64,000 nt of DNA from Neopestalotiopsis rosae (lineage: Eukaryota > Ascomycota > Sordariomycetes > Amphisphaeriales > Sporocadaceae). A program made the translations under genes and the position numbers. Below are positions 1 through 11,479 of the stretch, piece by piece (within the stretch, counting starts at the first letter, position 1; each line of letters begins with the position of its first letter). The notes below the pieces were generated by a model, which did not search any database, had not been told where the DNA came from, and saw only the letters and a list, made by a program, of their open reading frames with translations. The stretch is from positions 67,001-131,000 of the forward strand of contig JALGAS010000013.1 of assembly GCA_023078685.1 (NCBI GenBank), given 5' to 3'.

Positions 1-196
1 CCGGTCACCGACAGCAAACGTTGGTACACAGAGGTCACAGTGAAACATCATTGTGAGTGCGGAGCCTCGAATCGAGGGGTTATTGTTCTTTTGCACTGTA
101 AATTCAGAACTATTAATGTTTGTTTTCATAAGTGCTTTTGTCCTGGGACGCCATGAGGCTCTCGATCTTTGCGAATCGTTAGAGGCTCGTCTAAAT

Positions 197-2073
197 TCAT
201 TTTTGCCAAACTACCTCTATAACTCCATCAGCTTCGCCCGTCGCTAGATTGCCATCCCAAACGTAAAGCTGGTGGAGGTTACCATTGTCGGTGAAGTCGG
301 CAGCTTTCAACTTGTAGCTCTTTTTCTCATCCCGAACCAGCTTCCTCCTCAGCGGCCCAATACTGAAATCAAAGTCCCTGTCGGCATTGGTCCAGGTCCC
401 CTCCATCTGATTCAAATCGATATTTCGTACATCATACAGGTACTTGACTATTGAATAGCCATTCGTGAACACAGTATCGTCACCAAATTGCCACCGTTGA
501 AGAAAACAATCTCCGCAGTAAAGTGCTGCTGCTGCCATATCCACGACCGGGTCATTGTACCAGCTTTTCCAGTGATGGAAATTAATAGCTTCGACTCCCG
601 ATTCAAAGAAGCCGCTGGCGTCGTCTTTGAGATCTTGCTGAAACAAACCAGGCAGGGTGGTCAACTTTGCCTTGGAGTTGCTGTATACACAATCTCGAAT
701 GATGATGTCGCCCTCAGCCCCAGTGGCTCCGTGGATGCACTCGTGAAGATGGCTCCCTAACGTTTTGGCGAGTGGAGCTGACAGATACACTCCAGCACCG
801 CCAAAAGCCATGAAGCCAAAGGTCCGTACGGCCTCAAAATCCTCTGACAGTGCTCCAACATACTGATCCTGAGTGTAGTCAAGAGTTGCAAGTGCGTCGG
901 ACAGTGGCTTTAATCCGCGGGGAACTATGTAGAGACGGACAAGTTAACATCGTCGTAATATTGATGCACGAACAAAAATTGACGCCTGGGGGTGCACTTA
1001 CAGAATGTGTCATCGTCCAAAAGGCCATACCACTGCGCTTCGGGATTGCTCTCAAGCATGTGCGCGAGAACTGCGAAATGAGAGTCCGAGACTGTGTCTG
1101 TCTCACGAAGTGGTTGCACCAGTTGCACGTTGATGTCCGCATCACGAAACTCCTCAAGCAACGCCTCAATTTCCACGTCCTTGTGCCAAGAGTAGTCGGC
1201 AAGAAGGGCTACCAGTTTTGCGCCTCGGCCCCCGGGTCGAGCCAACCAATGCGCAAACGCGTCAATGGATTCCAGGAGACGCTGGTAGTCGGTTGCGACG
1301 CCAAAAACCAGATGGGACACATCGTGGTCGATATCGTACGGCTCGGGTACTTTTAGCTTGATTCGAGTACACTCGGGCAGCGTCACCGCTTCACATTCGT
1401 TGATATTCACCGTGGCCTCGCTACCGAAGAGTGAGGTGGAGAGATTGGCGACGGCATGGCGATCAACATCTGTCGAAAAGATGGGCTCGATGCAGATCCT
1501 CTGGTATCGCACCTTGTCGGTCAGTGGCTGTTGGGAGTGGACGCTTGTGAGAAATTTGAGATCCTCGCAAGGGCTCAGGGCAGCGACTGGGCTTTGTTGT
1601 TGGTCGTGCGCATTGTTGTTGATGTTCTGCTGCTGCTCCTGCGACCCGGGTGGTGATGGCGGCTTGGCTGGTGTCGTCGTGGATTGTACGTTGTTGGAGG
1701 GGCCTGGCGCTACTGGCTCTTCTGCGGGAGAGGAGGCAGCTGAATCCGCGCCTGTTGCGCCGGATGCGGGTTCGCTAACAGTAATTGGAGAGGCGGCACT
1801 ACCACTACCGGCCCCTTGGCCTGGCGGGTGCTCACTACTATACCCGCCGGCAGCAAACGGCTTTTCAACAACGTTCTTGGAATCTTGAGGCGTTGTGGCC
1901 GCCGTTGCCGCATGAGCCGCTACGCCTTCCTTTGGTATCGAATGATCGATTGGCGGCGGTAGAGGGTATGCGCCCTCGTCATTGTAGTAGAAGCGGTTGG
2001 TGGTCAGGACCAGGAAGATCAGAATTATGCCAGCCAGAAGTAAGACGCGCGGCACCTTTACTAAGGTAGCCAT
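197..2073 (-). CDS. GT31 / fringe-like glycosyltransferase (DUF604 type), type II membrane protein
   Basis: Two exons (2073-1002 and 924-197, intron 77 bp with gtaagt donor) encode 599 aa. A single N-terminal hydrophobic segment (about residues 8-25, LLLAGIILIFLVL) follows a short cytosolic tail. A Pro/Ser/Gln-rich stem of low complexity runs to about residue 150, and a luminal catalytic domain follows. The metal-binding signature LLDDDTFF spans the splice junction at about residue 355, and GFMAFGGAGVYLS follows soon after; both are hallmarks of fringe-like GT31 enzymes. In this family the DDD motif binds Mn-nucleotide sugar, so the protein is expected to be a Golgi glycosyltransferase. Its acceptor and donor cannot be read from the sequence. 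The reading frame is open upstream of 2073, but 2073 is the first ATG that places the membrane anchor at the N terminus. Confidence 0.9.
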
Positions 2074-2101
2074 GGTCAGGGCGAGGATCGGGACCGCATC
2101 G

Positions 2102-2121
2102 CAGCACAGCACAGCACAGCG
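2102..2121. repeat. AGCAC pentanucleotide microsatellite in the GT31 5' leader
   Basis: About four tandem AGCAC units, the last imperfect, lie about 30 bp upstream of the glycosyltransferase ATG. No function is implied. Confidence 0.6.
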
Positions 2122-4280
2122 CAACGATCGGTAGGTGGGCGTCGACTGTAATAATACAAAATTCGATGTGTTGAATATGAGTGGAAGGAAAGAGGATAGG
2201 AAACTTCTCAAGAAAAGGAAATGCTATTGCTGCTGTGCTAGTTGACCATTGTGGATGTCATGTCGCCGCCCATGCTTCCGAAAGAAGATTTGCGAGCTTC
2301 GTCACCCTCGTGCGAAGCGCAAGCTTCCAGTCAGTCCTTCCTGGTCGATGGGGAAGTGATGTGATGGGTAGACGCATACGGTAATACAACAACTAATGTT
2401 GACTGTGATTGCTAACCCACTGATGGTACCGCACGCCAGCCGCAACTGAAAAGGATACTCGACGCTAGACATGCGCCCTAGCTGTTGGTTTGCACTTTAG
2501 CTAACATGATCGCCAGTTCATTTTGGTTCCTCCCGGAAAACTGTAGCAAGCAAACAAGCAAGCAATTCTGCCCTCCGTCGCCACGTGCTTCCCAGATGCA
2601 TAGGTCTATCGCATGCGATTTCATGTGTGGCCCTTCCGCCGGAACACGCACTCTAAAAAACATGCTTGCATAATCTCCTGCGACGAAGCGTATTGCTCAA
2701 GCTCTTGATGCACATACGTATGTTCAAAGCCATGCCAACACAAGGTACTTTCTCCCCCGGCCGGGGTAGTCAATTCATCTGTGGAAAGCCCCAAGGCATA
2801 TTGTAGAATCGCCGACGCGGCCGTTCCGCCGGTCCCAGGGCAAGCAAAGTGCCCCATTTCTCGACTCCGCCGAATACATCATCATGGAGCGATTTCAGGG
2901 CCCACCTGTCAGTTATCTTTGGGGCTTGTCATATGGAGACCAAGAACGGCCGCTCATTGGCACCTTGGAAACACAGCGTCTAGTAGGTCAATACAGTACG
3001 TTGGCGACAGCCGGAATTCTTATTACTCCTGAATTCTCTGCTACCATATCACAGTCGTAGCAGAGGAAGTTGGCTCGGGCAATGCTAGTTACAACTGTAC
3101 CCTTGTGAAGTCTCTGTCACGCCCACCTAGCTACGCGTTGTTGTTCCATCCAGTCAGCAAAGCGCAATCCCCTTCAGGCGACAACAAGTGAGGATGTGGT
3201 ACAGGAGAAGAGTTGAAGGCCGGGTAGAGGCATGTTATTCTCCGTCCACCAGTGGATGTCTGTTTGCAAGCTCATCGCGTCCGTCTCTCCCGCATCTTTC
3301 CCGCTGCAAAAGTGAAGCTGTCAGTCAAATGTCTAATCCCCCGCACTGTGGGACTGCGACGCTGATAACATTTTGACATTCCAGGGCGAAGGGGCCATGA
3401 ACAGGTAGGAAAAGAAGAAGGCTGATGCACTGGGGGGTAAGAAAGTTGATATAGAGTATGCGAAGAAACAGGAACAATTCCATGAACTTGGAGGAGTGGT
3501 TGTAATAATGCTGGAGAGAGAATAGCTAAGCTTGCCGCGAAGAGCTATCTGTACCCCTCCTTGCTACCACTCGTGCCTTCCATTCCAACTGTAGGTGCAA
3601 GCATGGTCGAATCATTTAGGAATTATGCCATTTAAGGTTTCATGATAGTTCTAGCATTCTTTCTTGAAACATTTGCGCCAATCCACAACCCGATTGCTAT
3701 TCTTATAGGCGGGTATAAACCATTCATTCCAGAGCTCGCTAGAACAATGAATGGTAAGAGAGGCTCCAATAGGTTGATTTATCACTTTTACCTGGGGTTG
3801 TGCCAATTCAGAGCATGTCAGGCGCCGATACTTGGCCGTATCACATTGGCCGACATCACACCCACTGGCTATTTGTGGCGTTGTTCATATACTTTTGCTT
3901 GCAGAGGTTACTGCGCAGAGCAGCTGGATAATTGGTCAAAATTCTCCAGAATGTGCCATTGTCGTGTCCCAAGGTAATCTGCATGGCGAATATTAAAAGT
4001 ACCTACCTGCCTACCGACGCATCTTGAAGCATCGGGCTCCCGAGGCACATCTCATGCCAATACTGTCATGTCGGGCCGTCCTGCACATCCTCGCCCAGGA
4101 ATTGAATGACACATGATAACTTTAAAGCCACCATCTCTTCTGTACGACATCAGGAATGCTCATACATGGATAATCTAATCGAGGTCTTGTGACAGAGATT
4201 AACAGAAATATCGAGCACAATGGTTCATACTATACGCCTACGCACGTCTGTGCAGGGTGTTTGAACGCCCTCGACGCCAC
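2122..4280. other. Gene-free interval, about 2.2 kb
   Basis: Only short, overlapping, non-conserved open frames on both strands. I see no splice-connected coding frame, repeat or RNA gene. It lies upstream of the glycosyltransferase and downstream of the cupin gene. Confidence 0.5.
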
Positions 4281-5201
4281 TCAGCTGGATTTCTTGCCCT
4301 CCATGTACACTTTCCAGTCGTCCGAAGCCACATACTCCTTCATCAGCCCATGCTTTCCTTGCCACTCTGCTATACGTGATAAAAAGGCCTGTATTTTCCA
4401 AGGAATCCACCACCTCAGCGGCCCAAGCCACCACGCGCCTGGAAACATGACCACACAAGATTCCGACTCGTGCCTAAATTGATACTGTGTTATCATGCCA
4501 GGTCACATCTTGTACGAAACTCCAGAGTACACGTGTTTCCCGTAAATAAACAAACTTACTGATTAATCATGATTTGCGGAATATCCATGGTTGCCTTTTT
4601 CTCAGCTATATCGCTGAAATATCGCAATATGGTCATGAAAAACGCATTGTCCATCACTGGAGGAAATGGTCCTTCGGGAGTTGCCCATAGAAGCAGGACA
4701 GAATCTTCTGTGGCATCGGGGACAGGCCAAAAGGTATGAGGAGTCCAAGGCTCGATATCATGGGGATGGTGTAGAGTCGACTCCCGGTCGTGTACTTGGT
4801 CTTTCACAGCCACAATCGCGCCGCTTGTTGGTGATGATGTAGTACCAACCTGTCCTGACAGGATCGCAAACGACTCGGTTTGAGTAAAGTGTATGTGCAA
4901 AGGCGGTGACTACAGAATAAGTATTGGGCCTTGGGTCATATCGAGAGAAACGAACTTGAGGATGGCCTTTGCCCTTCTGACACCAATGGTGGCCGTGTTT
5001 GTAAGTTGCCTTGAATAGAGTACTATGAGGGTAAGTAGGAGAACGATGCGATATGTATCTTAACGCTTACGAAGCATGCCGTTCCGGATCAGGCCGGAGG
5101 AATTCTATTTCGAATGATCCATCAAAGAGAACAAAGGGGCCCGCCACTGTTTTTTCAGATGGCAAGATCCCACAGAGCGGGTGAACATTGAGTTCTGACA
5201 T
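4281..5201 (-). CDS. Cupin-domain protein (RmlC-like) with hydrophobic C-terminal tail
   Basis: Four exons by frame and splice sites: 5201-5071, 5022-4956, 4909-4560, 4473-4281, giving 246 aa. Introns are 48, 46 and 86 bp; the second uses a GTTCGT donor. The start is the first ATG (MSELNVHPLCG). The cupin core carries the metal-binding motif PPLHIHFTQTESFAILSG (H-x-H-x4-E). The second motif contributes a histidine in PWTPHTFWP. The C-terminal exon is rich in Trp, Pro and Leu (GAWWLGPLRWWIPWKI), suggesting membrane association. Cupins of this size in fungi are often metal-dependent oxygenases or isomerases, but the substrate is unknown. It is not obviously co-regulated with the gene behind it. 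The exon set is my reconstruction; the 46-bp intron is the least certain. Confidence 0.72.
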
Positions 5202-6007
5202 GCTGAAACTTTTGATACGAGTCGTAAACCACCGAAAAGGAAAAATGTCAAACACGAAAACAAAGCTAGTGAGATCTGTGTTGGAATTGAAGAGAAGACA
5301 TCAAGCTACTTGACGACAGACATGGTGGTATATATGTTCTTTATTAGTGCTGACATAGAGTATACGAGCCAAGCCTAAGGTACCTGTTCCAAGCTGGGTG
5401 TCAAGGTATACGATCCTGTGTCGAGCCAGTAGCCTAGGGCGTCGCCAGGGATACCAGCACTAAGTAGTTCGACGAAGCTCCAGACTCGTGGACTAGTACC
5501 AAACTCAGGTAGGCATCCTACCTAGGTATGGATGGTCCCAGGCCATTTCTGCCCAGTTCTACACACCGAGGCATTGGTATAGCCGATGAACTATCCAACG
5601 CGTACCCGTATTTGTCTCCAGCCAAGACACAGAGATGCACGATGGATATCTCCATGAGCTAATGTGTGGGTGGGAGTACTAGGTAAAAACGACCGAGCAG
5701 AAGTCTGCGCACGGATTACATATCATATTGGATTGCATATATAGAGAAAAGATGAAATCAAAAGATTTATTTTATTGCAAAGTACGTCTTCATATACTGC
5801 TTCAAATCGCACATTGTCTTTCGATTTGTTTCTCTCATGTTTTGTATCAAATTTACCTTCTCCGTCGTGCGCAGAGTTTTGTTCATTTATTGTATCAAAT
5901 AGGTTTATATATCATTAACTGAATTGGAAAGTCTTATAATTGTCATCTGCTGATGTTTTCCGTCTTGCATCTCTCCACAGTCAATGAATCCGTCACTGAG
6001 CCAAATT
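5202..6007. other. Intergenic, AT-rich in its 5.70-5.95 kb part
   Basis: No convincing gene. The 5700-5950 part is AT-rich and holds two copies of TTGTATCAAAT about 50 bp apart (near 5840 and 5893). Confidence 0.45.
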
Positions 6008-6269
6008 CTATTGGGAATGCACCACTTCTTGATTTCTCATCCTTTTCACCTGCTTTAACTCTGGTTTGTCCTCATCAGGGAAAAAGTCAACCGCTCCCAT
6101 TGCACCGATTGTGTTGGTATGATCAAAAGAAATGTTTTCAGACGACACTTTGCTGCTTCCACCACCATGATTGAAAATCTGCTCCTCGTGGCTAGCAGTG
6201 ACTTCCGTGCCCGGGATACTAATAGAGTCAACTTGCATTCTCCTGACAACACAAGGGTGAGGACACTCA

Positions 6270-7358
6270 CTAAGCGTACGTGTCATTCAAAGGGGCCAGA
6301 CAGTCAGGCGATAGGTTGATGTCTTCTTCGAGGCGAAGTTCCAGAATTGGCTCAAGAGCATATCGGCATGAATAGTTGAGGATTGTATTACATCGTTCCA
6401 GGGCCATGCCCATCATCTCGTGACGGATAAAGTCAACATTGAGCCACCCGCTGGTCGGAGGGCTAAAGTCTCGATCCCAGTCAAATGATTGATTGCTGCA
6501 AGATACGTCCGTAACACGACGTAATAGCTGACGAATGAGCTCGAAGCATCGTATACCCGACTCCCATTTCTCAAGCTGCGGAGGTACCCATATCTCATGT
6601 TGTCGCGCAGGGCGCCAGTCTACATCTCCGCCACAAAAGAATTGTCTGAGACGGGAGACCACGCGCGAGATGCGTATTTGTGCTTCTGGACCATGAGACG
6701 CATCGACAACGGCAAATTCGGCGACCTTGTCAAAATCGACACCGTGCTCTGAGATGCCAAGGTGCAAAATTATGGTGGACCAGATGCCTGCATCAGTCTG
6801 AACAGGCCAGAAAACAAACTCCTTTTGCCGAATCCTTCCCCAAAGCTCGCGTGTCCTTTTCGAGCCTGCAGTCCTGGACTTTGTCGAGATGAGAGATTCA
6901 GAATCCTGATATGAATCTCCAAAGAGCTCATCAGAGAGAGTTGGGCCTAAGATGGCGACCTTGGATTGGACAGACTCTGGAGCTGCATGAAGCAGGGACT
7001 GAAGGGTGTATGCCAAGCTGAGCGCATGCACCGGAGCATGGCGTCTGAGTTGCAAGTCATTGAGAGCAAAGAGCGCGTCAGAGACTTCGTCGAGGTCATC
7101 CGGCAAAAGGGTTGGCGCATTATTTCTTGGATTGTGAGATTTGGCTTTGCCATATGTTGCAAGCTCGCCATTACAGAGCACTAAGTTTCGGTCAGACAGA
7201 CATAAGCTTGACTGGGGGAACAGTGTCAAGGCCATTGCCAGACGAGATGCTACACTGTTTTAGGGCTACTTACCTCCTGTACGTACGAGTCTGATGTTTT
7301 CTATTGTGCCGGCTGTGTCAGCCTTGGCTCTTGGGGCTTTGTTTTCTCTGGGCGGCAT
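6270..7358 (-). CDS. Ulp1/C48-like protein with apparently missing catalytic residues (hypothetical)
   Basis: Minimal model: exons 7358-7287 and 7211-6270 (75-bp intron, GTACGT donor), 337 aa. The coding frame continues upstream to an acceptor-like tag at 7488, so one or more 5' exons may be missing. At the 3' end a 37-bp potential intron (6279-6243) would extend the frame to 6008; without it the stop is at 6270. The middle of the protein resembles the Ulp1 cysteine-protease fold. IWSTIILHLG sits where families have HW, FAVVDASHG matches the YDS/D segment, and WVPPQLEKWESGIRCFELI resembles the Q..NG.DCG..V segment. The His is absent and the catalytic Cys position reads Ser, so if homologous it is a non-catalytic or degenerate member. 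This assignment is an inference from motif spacing only. Confidence 0.55.
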
Positions 7359-7807
7359 TGGTCGATAACGGTATGGATCGATGAGTCTCAAGAAGATATC
7401 TGAATTCGTTTCGTGCAAGTTTGCGCAAGTGACGGTTATGTGAGCTGTTGATGATAATTCTGCCAGTCCGACTGGATGACTTTGGCCCTAGTATGGATGC
7501 CTTTGCCAATTCATACTTTGATTGAATCCTTGCTGCAAACGGCCAGTTGCTTTGTTGTCGCCGCTGTGGGCTACTCTTTGTGTTTGCTGATGCCAAGAAC
7601 AAGTACGTCAACAATCAATAGTTCCATTATAATTCTCATATGATTCAAAACTCTAGATTCCTGGACATTATGATGAAAGTTTATCAGTCTGGGCATGATG
7701 AAACTGATCTATGAACTCGAGCAAGATGACTTTGGAAGACACATTTGCCCTTGCACACAATGAAATCATCGAAATTAACAAGACACCACACGCATCATGA
7801 CTCTTTG

Positions 7808-9093
7808 TCATGACCGTAAATACTCGCAAATGCTCTTTCCCCATCTGACTCCGCCTTTATAGGTCCACATTCCTTGAGCGTTGCCCGTCTTCAGCCCCTC
7901 GATGGCGTCAGCAAGCTTTGGTCCAAGTCCTTCCGACTTGATATCTTCTAGAGGGTATGTATAAGTCTTGAAAGAAAATAGTAGAGCTTTGGTCCGCGGT
8001 AGTCGGCTGAGTGTTTGAAGTTCGACTCTTAATCTTGCCTTGACAACTGTCAGTGCTGAAACTTTTAGTAGTTAATATTTCGAATCCCACCTGAGATATT
8101 TCTACATCCATGTCCTCCTCGACAACTTCGCCTTCTTTCACGTGGTTGGTATCCAGATTCAACAGTTCTGGGCTTGTCGTGATAGACCACTAGCGACAAC
8201 TTCACGTCAGCCCCAGTCAGAGAAGTTGTGACTTAAGTGATGGCTTACATTGGTGCGGACCGCGTTCTTTCCCACCTCAACCCGACTAAAATATCGTTCC
8301 ATGCTTGGGCCAATCTTCTCGTAGGCCGGGACTGGTTCATGAATGTCCTTCATCAGTTTGCCAATCTTTTCACTCGGGTCAAAGCCAGAAGGACTGGTAC
8401 ACAATCCTGCAACACATCGGTGTCCCTCTGGCTCTTGTTGCAACAAGAAAAGATCATCCTCGATTGTCTGTCCAAGAAGTTTGAATGCCGCGAGTGGGTC
8501 TGAAGGCGGCTGTAGAGGCAACGAATCACCCGTGATTCGGTTGAGAAACTTCTTTCCCACTCTCGAAAACATGGTCGGGTATCGAGCGGGTAAGTAGTCG
8601 TTTAGTAGATATTCGTATACCTCGTGCAATGGTGCAACACCTGTCGGCAAACATCCAAGCACCTTCTCGGCATGGTGTTGCAATGTATCTTGCCGGATTT
8701 GGATCCGAGAAAGATAATTACAATCAATAGTGATGAGCTCGGATGGGCTTACTGTTCGTATACCTGTACCCTTTCAGTCTTTATAGAAGCAAATCGACAT
8801 GGGTTTGACTGACCCATAGTTATAAAGTATACGGGCTTGAAGTTGCGAATCTTCAGAGGCTCCGTGGCCTCCCACTGAAACGATGGCAAGGCCGTGACAT
8901 TGTATGCATTTTTAAAGCACGCATCAGTTGTCGTCAAGTGGTACTGCTTAAATGATCAACAAAAGGTTGGCCACGGGCTTATCTGGCCTAGACTAACATT
9001 TTTCCATGGAATGCCTTTATACCTTGATCTGACGGCCAAAACTGACAGAATGAGGAAGCAAATGATTGTCGAAACGATCAGAGTCGCTGCCAT
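7808..9093 (-). CDS. Heme-dependent oxidative N-demethylase family protein (DUF3445)
   Basis: Five exons: 9093-8998, 8943-8814, 8763-8249, 8189-8091, 8038-7808; introns 54, 50, 59 and 52 bp; 356 aa. The first about 20 residues form a hydrophobic anchor (TLIVSTIICFLILSVLA). The rest follows the DUF3445 pattern closely: FKPVYFITMG, EKVLGCLPTG, ARYPTMF, HRCVAGLCTSPSGFDPSEK, YEKIGPSMERYFSRVEVG, TNWSIT, and a C-terminal YKGGVRWGKSICEYL. Bacterial relatives such as DmmD act in dimethylamine breakdown by heme-dependent N-demethylation. A membrane-tethered demethylase of methylated amines is therefore the best guess. A cupin, two hydrolase-type genes and two nitrogen-type transporters nearby fit nitrogen scavenging. 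The exon chain is supported by phase agreement at every junction. Confidence 0.87.
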
Positions 9094-9782
9094 CTTTTGA
9101 TCAGGTAGAGAGGATGACCAGTTCCTCTCACAAACACACCAAAGCAGTAGATATACCTTGCGTAGTCGGAGGCGAGCATTGCGGGGTCCATCTAGTCGAT
9201 GGGTACCAAGATAGGCCAGAGGCAGTGAGGTGGTCCGGCTAACACTGCCAATTCCAGTAGTCTCACGCCAAACCGGATCATCTCCCCGCAGAAACATCAC
9301 CATACAATTCTTATGAACCAAATGATCGAATCACAGGCCGCTGCTCTTTTGCAAATGACTTCAATACCTGGGTTGCCCCATGGATGAACTGAGCTTCTCA
9401 AACAATACCAAAAAATCAATTTGGCACAGCATTTTCGAATCAAGACAGCCCAAAGGTTTGAAATCCGGCACCATCGAGTGGCATTTTAGTTCGAGAGACC
9501 GCTGCTCATTTTTCACTAACACGTATATTGTGCCCAATTTCCAGGCCACATAGCACATGTCAGACTGCCTCGTGGAACACAATATTGAACGCAAGCGGCG
9601 ACCTCACTACATCGGCAGGCGAAACGGATATTGCAAATGTCACACATGAACTCTGAAGTTTCCATGATGGGTTGGAACGTTGAATAAAATTTTCTCCTAA
9701 AATGATTTTGGCCAATCATTCTACCCATGCATCTTTGAAAACAAACTGTTTAATAATGCAAAATACTGGAAAGTGAGATTAC
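9094..9782. other. Intergenic, 0.7 kb
   Basis: Short open frames only; it holds the presumed promoter of the DUF3445 gene and the 3' flank of the hydrolase gene. Confidence 0.5.
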
Positions 9783-10748
9783 TCACAACCTTTTAAGTAT
9801 TCTCACCCGGTTATTCTCCGACTCTTTTGATGATCTGATCTCAGGAGCGATGCTCTCAAAGCCATGAGTGACCCCTGGGTACAAGTGAAACTCCACGTCA
9901 TTGTTCGCACAAGCAAGCCTGCCAACAAATGCTATCGTTTCGTCTCTAAAAAGATCAAGTCCGCCAACCTCAACATATGTTGGAGGTAGCCTCTCTAGAC
10001 TCTGAGCTCTCCCGGGTGCCGCATAAATGCAAGTCTTGTCGTCCCTTTCCTTCCGGTCTGCCCCCAGATAGGCCTTCCAGCCCATGTCATTGAGTCGAAC
10101 GTTCCAATTCACGAATTGCACGAGTGCGTGATCATCATCAAAGGTAGTACGGTCGTCCAGCATTGGATATTGAAGAATAAGTCGAGCGATCGGGTATTCG
10201 AATGGCTTATCCCTCGCGAGAAGTGTTGTTCCTGCTGCGATACCGCCACCAGCACTGGAGCCAAAGAGTCCTATCCTGGCCGGGTCGATATGTAGACTCG
10301 GAGCATTGGACTGCAGCCATTGTATCGTCGCGTACACGTCTTCCACTGCGGCTGGGAAGGGATGTTCTGGCGCAAGGCGGTACTCTACGGCGAATATCTG
10401 AATACCGGCATCATGGGCTGTTCTCTCAACTGTGTGCCTGCAAGTCGCAATAGAACCACCAATGAGACCACCTCCATGCACATAAACAGCTGCAGGTTGC
10501 GAAGCCAGCGGCTCATGAGTGCCAGATGGCTCAAAGCGATGAACTGCGACCTTGGTCCCATCGAGGGATACGACCTCAAGCCTTGTCTCAGTAATCGTCG
10601 GTATACGTGGTATCGCTTTCACCTTTTCCAAAATAAAGGTATCGTGCATTTCCCGATGCGCTTTCGGATCATCCATGACAGGCAAAGTCATTTTGCCCAA
10701 GGCCTTTGTCGCCTCGAAAAATTCTGGATCGAGCATTAAATTGGCCAT
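9783..10748 (-). CDS. HSL-family alpha/beta hydrolase (esterase/lipase)
   Basis: A single uninterrupted exon of 321 aa; 10748 is the first ATG of the frame (MANLMLDPEFF). The hormone-sensitive-lipase signature HGGG (in VYVHGGGLIGG) forms the oxyanion hole. GSSAGGG holds the nucleophilic Ser. An acidic residue lies in VGGLDLFRDE and the His in PGVTHGFE, so the catalytic triad looks complete. EYRLAPEHPFPAAVED is also diagnostic of the family. There is no signal peptide, so it is expected to be cytosolic. Such enzymes hydrolyse short-chain carboxylic or carbamoyl esters. It is divergent from the permease gene at 11480, and the two share a promoter of about 730 bp. Confidence 0.92.
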   Translation of the reverse strand: MANLMLDPEFFEATKALGKMTLPVMDDPKAHREMHDTFILEKVKAIPRIPTITETRLEVVSLDGTKVAVHRFEPSGTHEPLASQPAAVYVHGGGLIGGSIATCRHTVERTAHDAGIQIFAVEYRLAPEHPFPAAVEDVYATIQWLQSNAPSLHIDPARIGLFGSSAGGGIAAGTTLLARDKPFEYPIARLILQYPMLDDRTTFDDDHALVQFVNWNVRLNDMGWKAYLGADRKERDDKTCIYAAPGRAQSLERLPPTYVEVGGLDLFRDETIAFVGRLACANNDVEFHLYPGVTHGFESIAPEIRSSKESENNRVRILKRL

Positions 10749-11258
10749 ATTAAGCTGGTCTGAAACAGAATTATCATGAAAATGCAAGACGACAGATTGA
10801 ATCGTTATGCACTTTTAGGTTCAACTCAACAGCAGGTGAATAGGTCTTATAAGTCGAAAGAAATGTATGCGAAAAATCACGGCTATTCCGGACGGTTTTC
10901 CCGGGCTACTCCAACCGGAATCACCGAGAACTAAGCTATACTCTGTAAATCCATTCTGCGCTAGATGTAGCTTCCATTTGTCCGGAACATGACTTTTATA
11001 TGTATAGAAATGCCTTTTTACAAAATCGGTCTCGGTCAAGTTGGCAAAGGCGTACGGTTTTTGGCCGAAACTCTTCACGCAGGTCTGCCTTCGGTTCCGG
11101 GACCCGTCCCGTCTCAATGCCGCCTCCTGCAAAGAGTGGTGGGGCGCGTATTCGGCAACATTTTCCCACTTCCGATGCGATGCATACCAATCAATCGGAA
11201 AGTCGACTCCTTGCCTGCAGTGACTGGAGACTCGGCAGATGTAGAAATCAGTTCTTAT

Positions 11259-11324
11259 GATAAGCAGAAACGATGATAGAAAAGTGATTGGGCTCAGACG
11301 GACCTCTCTCGGTCCAGCCTTATC
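11259..11324. promoter_or_regulatory. GATA-factor motifs in the hydrolase/permease divergent promoter
   Basis: GATAAG occurs at 11259-11264 on the plus strand, and CTTATC (GATAAG on the minus strand) at 11319-11324. HGATAR sites bind AreA/Nit2-type nitrogen regulators in ascomycetes. The site pair sits between a hydrolase and a permease, consistent with nitrogen-regulated expression. Not proven; the hexamer is common. Confidence 0.35.
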
Positions 11325-11479
11325 TATCTCTATCAAATCGGGTTCGCATCTCCAATAAACCGTGATTATATCCAAGCATAAAACGATCAAGTTACCCCAA
11401 AGCAATCGGGCACGACACTATTCTCTGGCTGTTAGACCGTGCATTCGTGTTGATTGACGTTGATAAGCATCTATCGGAC

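Noticed and set aside
4189..4482. Plus-strand frame over the last cupin exon
   Set aside because: The minus strand is explained by phase-consistent cupin exons; the plus frame has no features.
10821..11405. A 194-codon minus-strand open frame in the hydrolase/permease promoter
   Set aside because: No domain and overlapping open frames on the other strand; more likely divergent promoter sequence.
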